From: Amphiura filiformis
Lineage: Eukaryota; Echinodermata; Ophiuroidea; Amphilepidida; Amphiuridae
DNA: 64,000 nt
NCBI RefSeq assembly: GCF_039555335.1
Contig: NC_092647.1
Span: forward strand, 11,727,094-11,791,093
Direction of reading: 5' to 3'
The translations under genes were made by a program, and so were the position numbers. The notes beneath the pieces are model-generated. The model was not told the origin of the DNA. It saw only the letters and a program-made list of their open reading frames with translations, and made no database searches. Shown here one piece after another: positions 11,201-22,341 of this stretch. The stretch's first letter is position 1; each line of letters begins with the position of its first letter.

Positions 11201-14200
11201 TAAATAGATTTTTTAAAATTCTTTTAAATTCCAAGAACTGCTATACCCCATAATAAATTCAAAAAAGACCAGTGGAATGCTAGACATACATTGTATGCGC
11301 AATAGTATCAGGTATTTACAAAAGTTCAAAACATGTTTTTACATGTGAAAATTTCAAAGAAAAAAATTGGCAAAAAAAAAAAAAAAAGTAAAATAATCGA
11401 TCGTAACAAAACATATATAAGGGGTTATAGTGTTAATATAGGCCTACTCTTACACTTGGAAAACAAGAATATTCCAGGGATAGGAGATAGCCCCGGCGAT
11501 AGCAGAAAGAAGCACATCATCACTTACCCGCCAGCGGAAGCACCTGCAGCCATGACCGGCGCACGTGGGTGTTTTCTTTTGATATGGAGAATTACGGTAC
11601 GCATATCATCAGTGTTGGTCACGGCAAATGTTCTTGGAGTCTGAAGGAGGAAAATGACCATAATTCAATAAATTCATAATCATTTCTTTAATCATTATTA
11701 ATCAACATCATCGTGGATCATCTCCTCCTCTTTCTCCTCTTCTCTTCCTTCAAATTCACCTCCTCTTTCTTATTTGCTATTTGCTTCTCCTTCTCTATAC
11801 TTTATTGATCTTTCTTCTTCTTCTTGTCCTTCTTTTCCGCGGTATTTACAAAGTATAATAGTATGAATGTAAAAACTTATACGATATTCCTATTAATATT
11901 ACTTACCCTTAGTGTTGCCCCACCAAGACCTCTATTGTTAAAGACGACTGCTTTATAGCCAAGCGTCAGGACACTTTGGACCATTTCCTTTGCGTATCCT
12001 TCTGCACTGGAGCCTGGAAGAAACAAGAATTCAAAGAAAGATTTTCCAACACATTTGTCAAAATGCATCAGGACTATTCTCGTTATCTGAACTAACACTA
12101 TGATGATGAACATTGGAGTGGAGGTCACATTTCCTTGTTTCTCCATAAGTAAGCACTCTCACATTGTTTCTTGATAACTTTGAAGGAACTAAAATGTCTG
12201 TGCATTTTTGAAGCAATCATAAATGTGCTGGTCAACATGCTTTAACCATATGCCTAAAAGTAGAATATAAGTATTATTATATACTGTACTTCTTACAGCA
12301 CACTGAAGATATTTAATTTGAGGATTGAGTTATTTCTAACATTTTTTTTAAATTTTTATTTTAATAAGCATATGCATATGATCAAATTGACCAAAGTATG
12401 TTAATTGTAGGGCTTTAATTATAAGACAACATAAATTTGTATACAGTTACCTGATATTCCTGGAATTAAAATTACAATTGGTCGCTCATCTTCGCTATTT
12501 AATCTGTCAGTACTAGTTGTGTTATCATATGGATCATCTACCCAATCCAGACATATTTCACCGTCATCGGGGGTCATAACCAACTCTCTATCAATAAAAG
12601 TTCATAAGATATATTAATTTTAATCATTTCAGACTGTAACGATACAATGACAAAAGTGAGTTAAGGTTGGTCTTAACCCTGGAATTATGGAAACTTTGGG
12701 GCCTTATAACTGCCTAATTGTTGGTCTAATATAAAGTATACATATTTAGAATGGCTTGATGATTCATCTGCGAGGTAAAAATTTGGGGAAAAATTTCCCT
12801 TTTTTTGGCCCAAATTTTGATATATAGTTCATCTTTTTGTAATTTCTTTCAAAAATGTAGGTCTTTTAGGGTGAACAAATTCCTTTTATAGTAGAATGTT
12901 ACTACTTTTGATTCCAGAAAAAATACAGCACCGTACTCATTTTGGTATTTAAATTTATTTATTTATTTATTATTTATTAAAACCATATTTATACAGGGTT
13001 ACCCTTCAGATAAATCTGCTATTACAGGGGCCCTGTAATATTAAAATTTTAAAATATTAAAATATTAAAAATTATTGTCCACTTTTGTCAGATAAAACCT
13101 AGCTCAATCTTAATCCTTTCAACTTTTTATATTTGGCTAATTTTGGGAAATATTTCTTTTATATTTTTGTATGCTGTGACAATTAAGCCTAAGACTTGTC
13201 CAAAGTCTAATAGCAGTCTATGCACTCTAATTTTCTATTTTATTTTGTAACCAACTATATTACATAAACTACATGTAGTATGATTAAGAGTAGTCATTAA
13301 CAGTAATAAAATAACATTATACTAACGATTCTGAATGCTTAGACTTGTGTCAAGTCGTTTAGGGAATTAGGGAAAATGACTGCATTTGTAAGATGTGCAC
13401 AATTGCATGTTTTTGGCCATTTTCTGAAAAAATTCCAAAATTTAACGTTTTACCAGTTAGTTTCAAGCAAAGGATTTAGGTTTGGGCTATATGTAAATTT
13501 CACTTCAGGATAATATTTTTTAAATCCCAACAAACTACTGCTGTTTTTATCATATGTCTCCAGGCTTATGTCTGGAATTGCATTGACTAATATGACAGCA
13601 CGCGTAATATAATGAAATTGATCATTCACAAAAATAACTATCTGCCATGGTTGATTTGATAAATGATATGGAGAAAATAATATTTTACTGATATTCATGA
13701 AAACTGAGGTTTAATATTTGACTCTTGTAACACATTACACATGCTGTGTAAAAACAGGTGACAATTAATTGATATATTGGATTTTAAAAATATTTACACT
13801 AATTAATCATTTTATTCAATTAAATTGTGAAAATTAGCGACACATGTGTATATTATATATACATAAATTGTTTGTGTGCACTTGATGTCGGTTTTAAATC
13901 AATTCTCATCGAGCGTAAAATCTATAAAGCAGTAAGATAGTAATTTGGCTTGTATTCAAATGGTAGGGTCATTGATTTTTGGCCATGCATTTATAATTAT
14001 CATTACCTTCTATTCTAATCTACTAATGGTATTTCTGTCTTCTTCTTTTGCTTCTATTTTCTGGAATGCATGGTTATTCATGCATATATTGCCACATTAT
14101 ATTACACATTGACATAGTGACATTTACATGTGGGGTCAATCTCTTATGAATTTGGCTGTTCCAGTTGCAATACACCCTCTATGGAAAACATGACTATTTT

Positions 14201-16093
14201 CAATATTCCACACAGGGTGTGTAGGTTTCATATGGAGTCAACCATTCAGGTAATCTCACTTGAATTTCACACTCCCTGTATGAAAGATCAAGGTCATGTC
14301 TTCCACAGGGGGTGTATAGATTTCAACTGGAATTTCAGGATTGAGCCAATTTTGAAAAAGTGATCCACTGAATAAGTAAAAAAAATTATTATTTTTCTTG
14401 AAAAAAGGTCACTTAAATGATCAGATTCTTCAGTGCCAAATTTGCATATTGCTCATCAGATGTTGGTTAATTGTTTATAATTATGCAATAGTCAGACAGA
14501 GCAAAAGAAATCTAATAATATTTTTTCACAAATACGAAAAATTTTGAAATACGCCTTCACCTGCCTTCTTTTGTGTTTTACTGTTTACTGAAATGCGTGG
14601 GCAAGAACATTTAAAGGGAGAAATGTATATGACATATGACTGGAAACAAGCTTAATGTGATACTGTACCCCTTGATAAATTAAAAGGTACCATTAGAATG
14701 TACCTCATTTCTTAACATATGAACCACTTGTCTTGAATCACTGAAATATCAGTGAAGTAGTAGGATTCCTTTGCCCCTATAATATACATAACTTTTGTTA
14801 CCAGTGTGTAATTATTTTTTGAGAAAAATGCAAAATTAATCACAAAATTTACCAGGGAGTGTAGTACCACCTTAATTTAGGAATATTGCTATATTCACTT
14901 TGGATAATCACAATACACTTGATGCATGAATTTCTAAACAACTTGATAATTATGTAAAACATACAACCTACCTTCTGTAGTTCAACTTCACTGATGATCT
15001 TAAATTTAAAATAGCTTTCAACAAAGTATGAAGTTGTCCTTGGAAGCACCATATTGTTGGCCAATAGTGTTCATCAACTATGGGTATGTGACGGGAGACA
15101 AACTCCTTAAACTTTGTGTTTCCACAGACTACCATCGGCTTCTGAATAAAACAAAAATGAGAATGACTCTTGTAAATAAACTTACAATGGAACAGCTCCA
15201 AGAGCAAAAACAAAACCAACATTTTATGACGTACGAGTAGTACCCGGTGCTAATTGCATTACCCAGCTAACACAAAACATTTTATAGAAAATGTTTAAAT
15301 GTTGGGTTATATATGAAGCTGGAACGAATATACCTACAGGTATAGGTGTATCTGTATTCGTCTCAAATATGAAGGGTAAAACATTTTAATAACATTACAA
15401 ACATTTTAAAAATTGCTACAAAACATTTTACATTAAGGGGCTGTGTAATAATAACTAGGAGAGGGTAAAATGGGGGGGGGAGCGACACTATTTTTTTGTT
15501 AGTCGAAAGGGGGAAGCAATTTTGACACACATTCATGGGGCGCCTTTTAAATTAAAAAGGCTTAGGAAAGCAGTACGGAAATACTTAAATACCTGTATGC
15601 AAATTTTCCTTTACATTGCACTCGTTATATCCACACCATTTAAGTTTTGCAAATTGGGATCCTAAAATATTGCCATGGGATCCCAAAAATTTGGCATGTA
15701 GAATGGGGGGAGGGGCAAAATTTTTTTGGAAGGACAAGAGGGGATCGGTGGGAAAGCATTTTTGGCACACCATTTGAAAATGTTACCCCCTGGCTCATAA
15801 TTATTACACATCCCCTTTCAGAACATTTTGACATGTTGTAGTGGGTTAATGTGGTTTTTTCATAGACCAAAAATATTTTCATGACAAATTGTGTAACCTG
15901 ACATTTAAAATGATAAAAAAGTTTTGACCAAAACCAACATATTTTTACGGTTTTAAAAGATTCCTATGTTGGTTTTATACCTTACCTTTACAACCTTTGT
16001 AATGTAATATGTGAAGTATACGATGAGAAATGCCAATAGCAGCCATGTTTCTTCAATATCATAGGATTCCTCTATATCCATAGCATCTGCCAT
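8246..16093 (-). CDS. ABHD3: ABHD1/ABHD3-family alpha/beta-hydrolase, nine exons
   Basis: The family comprises membrane-anchored serine hydrolases; vertebrate ABHD3 cleaves medium-chain and oxidised phosphatidylcholines. Coding exons on the minus strand are 16093-15986, 15141-14972, 12587-12451, 12013-11907, 11640-11528, 10914-10738, 10079-10022, 9278-9113 and 8457-8246. All have AG/GT borders. They join to 1248 nt without a frame break, giving 415 residues, close to the usual ~410. The start ATG precedes an N-terminal anchor (WLLLAFLIVYFTYYI, about residues 17-31). KPMVVCGNTKF and PTIWCFQGQLHTLL follow, then the hydrolase fold. This has the oxyanion region (LIPGISG), VVFNNRGLGG, the nucleophile elbow GASAGG (Ser209), SAADDPFAP (Asp338/339) and YGGHAGF (His368). 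All triad positions are intact. Introns hold MITEs and AT-rich repeats. Whether it is ABHD1 or ABHD3 cannot be settled, because invertebrates often carry a single pre-duplication homologue. Confidence 0.93.
9675..9953. repeat. AT-rich dispersed repeat (AACATTTTAATAACATT family), copy 2
   Basis: Shares TTTAACATTTTAATAACATT, AATATTTTGCAAAAATGTTT and TTATATAACCCAACATTTAA with the copies at 3549 and 15252. It lies in the ABHD intron between exons 7 and 8 and ends near TGTTTGCTGGG. Confidence 0.55.
11105..11225. repeat. AT-rich quasi-palindrome of AAATCAGATTTT words
   Basis: Repeated AAAAATCAGATTTTTTAA words with poly-A and poly-T runs, inside the intron between ABHD exons 5 and 6. Low complexity and not coding. 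Confidence 0.5.
12588..14971. other. Large ABHD intron (between exons 2 and 3)
   Basis: This 2.4-kb intron holds a TTTA microsatellite (about 12955-12985), AT-rich unique sequence and a palindromic MITE at 14154-14350. A minus-strand open frame at 13450-13698 has no recognisable homology and no convincing splice sites. Confidence 0.5.
14154..14350. mobile_element. Palindromic MITE (GGAAGACATGACCTT family), copy 1
   Basis: Both arms carry TTTCACACTCCCTGT / CACACAGGGTGTG blocks and CATGACTATTTTC / AAGGTCATGTCTTCC blocks in inverted order, with GGCTGTTCC and GAGCCAATT near the ends. Relatives at 42707-42895 and 48648-48839 sit in DARS1 introns. Confidence 0.7.
15252..15975. repeat. AT-rich dispersed repeat, copy 3, split by a nested element
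   Basis: The left half (15252-15435) has AAACATTTTAATAACATTAC and the family GTTGGGTTATATATG block. The right half (15819-15975) resumes with AGAACATTTTGACATGTTG and ends in CCTATGTTGG. The middle (15436-15818) is a different inverted-repeat element. It lies in ABHD intron 1. Confidence 0.55.
15436..15818. mobile_element. Nested short TIR element (TGTGTAATAATTATGAG ends), copy 2
   Basis: GGGGCTGTGTAATAATAACT at the left is mirrored by CATAATTATTACACATCCCC at the right. The G-rich interior contains repeated TTTTTGGCA(C) words, as in the element at 4163-4390. It interrupts an older AT-rich repeat in the ABHD intron. Confidence 0.65.
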
Positions 16094-16713
16094 AGTTCAT
16101 TATTAGCTATCAATCATGACCTGCATACATAATAATAGAAACCAGAGCACCGGTATAATTAATATCAGGTCAATTGGCCAAGTAATAAGAGATACAGTGT
16201 CAGGAACATAACAAATCTACACTGCATGTACAGTATCTGGATTAATTGCAGTGAAGTGTGCTACAATGAGTCCAGGAAATAAAAATAATCATTAGGCCAA
16301 ATAAAAATACTAATTTGTTTTGCATCCACAAATGACCACAATCCACACTTTCTGGGATCAGTCATCCATATATTTTTCTTCAATTTTCATAAATTAAATT
16401 TAAAGTTTTTATTAATAGTAACATGTTAATGCTGATAAACAAGTTTATTAGTCAACATGAACTTGCAGGTGTTTTTGGGGAACTGAAAAGGGTCTAATCC
16501 CTCATAATCTTAAATAAAAAAAAGGGCAACACCTGATAATCTTAAATTTAAAAAAGGTTTGTCGTTTTGGGCAGATTAGCAATTAAATTTTACATGAAAA
16601 CTGCTGTAATGTTGGCAAAAAAAAAACTAAACAAAAAACTCTCCTCTCTCCTCACTTTTCCAAACGGGTGGGCACATTTTTTAATTTTATGTGGCCTTAC
16701 TACTACAGCGCGA
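16094..16713. other. 5' flank of the ABHD gene
   Basis: AT-rich sequence upstream of the ABHD start codon. I see no CpG-rich segment, clear TATA box at a sensible distance or upstream exon. A 5' UTR or promoter presumably lies here but cannot be delimited. Confidence 0.4.
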
Positions 16714-17830
16714 CTTAACGCGGCTGTGTACTCTAGCCATTGTTTCTTTCACAAAATTGAGTTTTTATGATATGTTTGTACCTTGATATGTTTTTTATAA
16801 ATACAAGGAATGAAAATCCAGATTTGTAAACTCCAACTGCAATATTTTAAGGATTTTATTTCACTATTCCACTCGTGTTTGAAATTGAAAAGGAAAGAAA
16901 ATCTTTGTTGTACCAGCCAGGTACATGCGCGCAACAACTCATCGCGTTGCGTGTCGCGCAATTTGTTAACGCACAAATCACGCGTCGCATACGCCGACGC
17001 TTATCTGTATCTTGCCGCATCTTATGGAAACACCACGGAAGCACTGATTTCACAAAAACCTAGTGGTCAAATGGCTCCGTTTTAGCTGATAAAATGTGGG
17101 TTTTTCAAGTTCTTTCCCCGATTAAATATCAAGTTATGAATGGATTTCGCTCAAACTTCTCAAGGGGCTGTGGATTTACTCGATGTTCACGTAATATAAG
17201 TTTCAAAAAAGAAAACTGTCGCATTCTCCTGTGAGATTCGATGAAAGTGCAAAATGTGACCACTTTAAACTTCAACGGCCATTATTTCAATGTTCATTTT
17301 CTCGGTAAAATGACGATTTAGGTACACGATAACTCAATAAATACAGCATCTATAGGTAAGCAAATATGATCATCGTAAAAAGCATGATCGACTCAAGAAA
17401 CGGTTTTCTCATTTTTTATATTTTGGTCTATTTCCGATTTTGGGCATCATTTTGTGCAAATAGGCGTTTTTGAATTTTAAAAAGTTCATTTTGATGCCTT
17501 ATATGGTCAATATCTCAAAAAATAAGGCCAATATCAAAAAAAATAAAAAAAACGTTTTTGGAATGGAGCCTCAAGATTGAGCTAAAAACAAAATAAAATA
17601 TTTTTGGAAAGAGTGTTTTTTGTTATGATGTACCTAACAAATATTGCCAAAAACTCACTTTTTGTGATTTTCTTCAAAATTGTTGTTTTTACCCCAAATC
17701 TGTATTTATATTAAGATTTAGTGATGTCTTGCCTTCATAAAAATGTATACTTTTATATGTTTTGCGCGAATAATTTCAAAGTTATTGCACTTTTACTACA
17801 TGCATGTCTGAGAGTACACAGCCACCTTAA
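16714..17830. mobile_element. TTAA-flanked non-autonomous DNA element, ~1.1 kb
   Basis: TTAA at 16714-16717 is followed by GCGGCTGTGTACTCTAG. The right side ends CTGAGAGTACACAGCCACC followed by TTAA (17827-17830). The inner ends are inverted copies (GGCTGTGTACTCT). The interior includes a GC-richer block at about 16925-17040 and AT-rich sequence, with no transposase. It is a different family from the palindromic TTAA element at 5500. Confidence 0.65.
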
Positions 17831-17971
17831 ACTGCTAGTATTTTTTATATACTTCCTTGTTTGGCTTAATGGCTAAATTTCATGAATTTTACAATTTCAT
17901 TTTTAAATACCGGTATTAAAAAAAAAAAAACATATCTGTAATTGAAATTTGGACACATAAACAACAACTAT

Positions 17972-18035
<64 letters not shown>
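17972..18035. repeat. (AAC)n microsatellite
   Basis: About 20 near-perfect AAC units. Confidence 0.95.
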
Positions 18036-18036
<1 letters not shown>

Positions 18037-18506
18037 GTTCTGACAACAACATCAAATTACATAAAAATAATTGCACAATAACATTTCAATATTATGAAAA
18101 CATTAAAATAATTGCACATTAGAAATATTTAGAAACACTTTGTGAACAGCCTCACTAGAGCTGCTAAAAATAGTTTGATTTGAACTATATGAAATTTTTG
18201 GCCACCCGAAAGGGAGGGGGGGGCAAGGATTTTTGGTAAACCGAGAAGGGGGGGGCAAGTCAGTATACGCTCTAAAAAGGCTTTGGAAAACAGTTAGGAA
18301 ACGCACATTTGCTTGGAAAAGTATACCCTTTTTCCTGATTTCCGTTTTTGACACCCTAAACAGGTACAGCGCTGTACTTGCCCAATGCTGAAAAACAACT
18401 TTAAATCCTAGCACATGATGGGTCTCCCCGGGGGGTCTCCAGTACTCTCCACCTTATACAAGTGCCAGAGGCGTAGCTGGGATTTTTTTCCAGGGGATTC
18501 TCTAGT

Positions 18507-18936
18507 TCTCTCACCCGGGGGTACTCGATCAGTACAAATGACCATACGGGGACGTGCCACAAACATGATCAGTACAAATGACCATACGGGGACGTGCCAC
18601 AAACATGGGTAGCATATTCAGCCTTCTGGTATATCAATGACCCCTTTTTCAAAGCCTATTTTGGTATACATGTATGAATGGGTCCTTTTTTCAAAATTTT
18701 CTCAATTTTTTCGGAAAACAGCCCAATTTTTCCTTCATCTAGCCAAAATTTTCAAAATTGGGAAAATTTGTAAAAACTAAGACAATTTTGGGTAAATTTG
18801 GCCGAAAATTTTGACTTTTGGAATATCAATGGGTCCAAATTTCTTGAAAAATTGGTATATTTATGGGTCTACTTCCAAAATCTCAGCGGCACGTCCCTAC
18901 CAAAACCAAACTTGAGTACCCCCCCGGGTCTCTCAC
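18507..18936. mobile_element. hAT-like non-autonomous element with 8-bp duplication TCTCTCAC
   Basis: TCTCTCAC is present at 18507-18514 and 18929-18936. The body starts CCGGGGGTACTC and ends GAGTACCCCCCCGGG, which are inverted copies. GGGACGTGCC near the left is matched by GGCACGTCCC near the right. A 38-bp block starting ATCAGTACAAATGACCATAC is tandemly duplicated at about 18528-18605. An 8-bp duplication is the hAT superfamily hallmark. No transposase is present. Confidence 0.8.
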
Positions 18937-19049
18937 TCCTTTATTATTTTGGCCTGCGCTAGGGGGGGGGGGAGGCAAATGGGACGGGCCCAAATAGGCA
19001 TTGCCTGGGGGAAATTACCCCCCTGCCCCCGGCAGCTATGCCACTGACA

Positions 19050-20152
19050 AGTGCCCCCCCCGGGGGTGCCAGTTGAACCGTCAATGAAGTCATCACCGCC
19101 CAAAATTTCGCGGTAAAAGGGTATCTTTTTAAGCATAGGCCACGTCCAGCGGAGACGCTAAAAGGGTCTCAATTTTGGTGTTTTCTGGAAAAAGGGTACC
19201 TTTTTACAATAGATATGTCGGCGTTTTGGGTTCATGAAAAATCAAAGTCCAGCATTTGACGTCAGCCGCTGTTTTCGTTCCTGATTGTAACCAACTTCTT
19301 ACTTCCGGGTCTGTAAGTGTAATATATTAGTCTTGTGCCCGGTCTTGTACCATGATTAAAACTTCGGTGATGTTTGTGCATGCTGCCGAGCGGGCTGCGT
19401 AGAGGCGGGCGTAGAGACTACGAATTTTGTACGAGGTACAGGTACTGTGTAATCGGAATGGATTACGACATACGTTTGACTGCTGAACCAGATATGACAG
19501 GAACCATGCCTTTTGGAAATCGTGAAGTGACATTTGCCATCGCTGTTTGTCACCCGTGCAAAACCGAAGTTAAACGGGGAAAAAAAGTGCTTTATATTTC
19601 AGATTTCAGAGCTTAGCGCGGATCATGGATTCGGCCCGGGATTCAGCACTGAAATCAAAGGTAAATAGCTACGCTTTATGGTTCATGTATTTATTGCCAA
19701 GAATAGGAAATAAAACTTTTCTACTACAATAACCTGTTGGTGTATGATCTTCCCAGGATGTACAAGTACTAATTGGATACCAATGGCAATGAAATGATTG
19801 CAGCTTGTTTGTTGTGTATGACCACAATTTTGTGTTAAGGATGATATTCCAGGCTATTTCATATTAACAGAAATTGTATGTAAAGGGATTGGAAATACAC
19901 TAGGTAAATATTGCTTTCTACCTTCGTCAGTGAAAAGGGTCATTTTGGGACATGTAAGGTCAGTGATATGGGTACCTTTGATTGCACCATGGCTGTGGTC
20001 AGTGATTTGGGTATCCTTTTTTCATAGCAGGTCAGTGGTAAGGGTTACCTTTCAGCCCTTGGGCATGTCAGTGTTTTGGGTGAAAAATAAAAGTGTCTGG
20101 TCAGTGATGACAACATGCAATGGTATATGAGTGGCACCCCCGGGAGTGCCCC
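19050..20152. mobile_element. hAT-like non-autonomous element with 8-bp duplication AGTGCCCC
   Basis: AGTGCCCC flanks both sides (19050-19057 and 20145-20152). The ends are CCCCGGGGGTGCCA and its reverse complement TGGCACCCCCGGG. Subterminal motifs are iterated: GGTCAGTGAT.TGGGTA four to five times at about 19955-20110, and AAGGGTA/AAAGGGT words near the left end. Such subterminal repeats are typical binding sites in hAT elements. The interior open frames show no homology I recognise. Confidence 0.8.
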
Positions 20153-20159
20153 CCGGTCA

Positions 20160-20400
20160 ACCCCATAGAAAAGCGTATCAATTTTCCCAGGGGTGAATTT
20201 ATGTTCAATTTCAGCTCCCCCCTAGGAGGGTCAAAACGTAGGGGGGGCCTATCCTCCCCGGGGATCCCCCCCCCCCCCTTTTTTTGGCATCAGCCCCCCC
20301 CTCCCCCTAATAAATGCTTGTGAACGAACCCTATTCCCCGGCCTAATTCCCATTTTTGTGTGGTAAGAGAATTCCACATGTAGGCCCTACCCCGGGGCCC
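20160..20400. repeat. C-rich/G-rich low-complexity segment
   Basis: Runs of CCCCCC and TTTTTTT with CCCCGGGGATCC and CTAGGAGGGTC words. Probably the eroded end of another CCCGGG-ended element. No coding potential. Confidence 0.5.
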
Positions 20401-20577
20401 TACTAACTTACTACCGGTAAGGGAAGGCGGGCCATGTGGCCTTCACCGTGTTCACGATGTGATCAAAGGCGGTGTATGTATCCGCTCTCACTCTCAGTGT
20501 GTGGGATTCAGGTTGGGGAAGAATTCATGCGGCGCGGTCAAGTGGGGAATTTATATTTTCTGGAACAATACATGGGA

Positions 20578-20850
20578 AGAGGTTGTGTGGCACAGTGGCT
20601 AGAGCATTGGACTCATGATCGCAAGGTTGTGGGTTCGAACCCCATCTCGGCCATTGCCTCCACTCAATAGACCCAAGAGTAATCATTGTACCGTCCTAAA
20701 ATGATCCATCAGGCTATGATGTTTCCAAACAGACGTAAAAATGTAGTGTAGAAATTGACCTTGTGTCAGCTTGGCGTGATGGCAATTGCCCCTGCCGAGT
20801 TCCTCCGGGAGTTTCAGATATATACATACATACAAGAATCCCCTGGCAGT
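20578..20850 (+). mobile_element. tRNA-derived SINE
   Basis: The head at 20581-20652 has tRNA architecture: an A-box-like TGGCACAGTGGCTAGAGC, a CAT in the anticodon position, and a consensus B box GGTTCGAACC. Acceptor-stem pairing is only partial, and there is no flanking terminator of the kind seen at real tRNA genes. The sequence continues into a non-tRNA body. The 3' end is uncertain. Confidence 0.6.
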
Positions 20851-20899
20851 GAATACATGCATGCATGCAGGAATTATCATGCACTGACAGATCATTCAC

Positions 20900-22082
20900 C
20901 GATGTTCACCCGTGTTTATTGATAGGTCGTCAAAAAAAGATGACGACTAGTGTAGGCCTACAACTACAAGGATTTTAATCGAGTCATATTAATAGAGCTC
21001 CAATATTTAAACCTACCTACCGTACGTACGTGTGATGACCTTGAACATAAACATGCATGCGAAGTCGAGTCAATCATATAGTAATAGTTCTGCTGCTATG
21101 GCATGTCGTATACCTTGGATACGCTGTCGTGGTAACAATTATACTTCGAAGAATGCATGTGCAATGCACTTCTTATCAAAAACGTATCATCCGGACAGCA
21201 CGCGCTCGGCCAAGGACACACTGACAGGATACGCAAGACTGTGCAGTACCGGTGCAGTCAAGTGCATGCAGTATCTGCAGCCCATCCAGACGTGGGCGCG
21301 GCAGAGATTAGACTTTGTGAAAGACTATTGTTGACTAATTGATATAGTGTGTGGATACCGCACACACGATCGAGGGCACTTGCGGCTAGACTGTTGTAAG
21401 TCTTGGCGTACACCACTAAATAAACCCCACGAAATTCAGACGTAAAATAGATAATGTTGTTGTTTCTTGGGGCGCCTGCTACGGCTGGGCCCTTATATTT
21501 GGCATGACTTTGTAAAAGCTTCTAATTTCGATCTTGCTAGATTTACTTCGCAACTGTTATGCTTAAAAGTATGCCCAGAATAGAAATAAAAACACAACTT
21601 GCTTGGTTATGATTTTGATTTTATTACTGTTTTATTCATCGATCGAATGCAAGTAAAGTAGTTCTATATAGGGCCTACAGCGGAAATACGAAATTAATAA
21701 AAATGCCTTTATGTCTTTTAATAGCTTAAAATGTTAGGAAAACCATCTCCAGTAGATGCACGTGCCCCTACTGAGGTAGGGGTGCATGCACCCCCCTAAA
21801 TGCCCATGGAGATTACCCATGGGCATTTAGGCGTAGATCCCAGGGGATAGGGGATAAATCCCCAAAATGGTTCATACAATCACCCCCAACATGTTGACAC
21901 CGACACCTGAATTATGGGTTTCTGGCCAAATTAACCTCATTAAAAAGTGCCAATTTTTTGCGAATTTATTCCACTTTTGTACCATACTTCACCAGTTTAG
22001 TTTAAATATGATTTTCGCGCTTCGTTATTCCAAAGTTTGGTTATTCTTTGTTATTTCTTCTTGATTCATAACAGTTGATTAC
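20900..22082. other. Intergenic spacer with small hairpins
   Basis: An open frame at 21032-21334 has no recognisable homology and no splice context. Two hairpins occur at 21758-21831. The rest is unremarkable. Confidence 0.4.
21758..21831. repeat. Two adjacent hairpins
   Basis: GTGCCCCTAC / GTAGGGGTGC forms a first stem. CCTAAATGCCCATGG (21795-21809) and CCATGGGCATTTAGG (21817-21831) form a perfect 15-bp second stem with a 7-nt loop. Confidence 0.8.
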
Positions 22083-22260
22083 TTAGGCCTAAAAAAAAAA
22101 TTGTTTGATTGGCGTAACATAAAAAAAATTTTAGGGTAGGTAGGTCGGGATTTAAATTTTATTATTTTTTTGTGCAAAAAAACAATAAAAAAGTTAGGGT
22201 CGGGCCTAATTTTAGGGTAGGTCGGGTTACGCCAATCAAACAATTTTTTTTTAGGCCTTA
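22083..22260. mobile_element. PIF/Harbinger-like palindromic MITE, TTA duplication
   Basis: The TTA target duplication occurs at 22083-22085 and 22258-22260. The 172-bp body begins GGCCTAAAAAAAAAATTG and continues TTTGATTGGCGTAAC. It ends with the mirror image GTTACGCCAATCAAAC...TTAGGCC. A 3-bp T(A/T)A duplication with GG-starting ends is the PIF/Harbinger pattern. Subterminal TTAGGGTAGGTCGGG words are repeated. Confidence 0.8.
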
Positions 22261-22341
22261 ACTTGAAATAGGTAACAAAAATTAGCCGATTTGCAAGCTT
22301 TTAAAATTTTTCATAAAATCTTGACTCAGAGGCGATTTTCC

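Noticed and set aside
11333-11644. Plus-strand open frame of 103 codons
   Set aside because: It lies antisense to ABHD exon 5 (11640-11528) and a poly-A stretch. The conserved protein is on the other strand.
15028-15240. Plus-strand open frame of 70 codons
   Set aside because: Antisense shadow of ABHD exon 2 (15141-14972).
17972-18035. CRISPR-like repeat or coding glutamine/asparagine tract
   Set aside because: It is a plain AAC microsatellite without spacers or a supported reading frame.
20581-20652. Functional tRNA-Met gene
   Set aside because: The B box is good, but acceptor and anticodon stems are imperfect and a SINE-like body follows.
21032-21334. 100-codon open frame as a gene
   Set aside because: No homology recognised, no splice context, and an overlapping second frame of similar length. 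Consistent with chance in a GC-richer patch.
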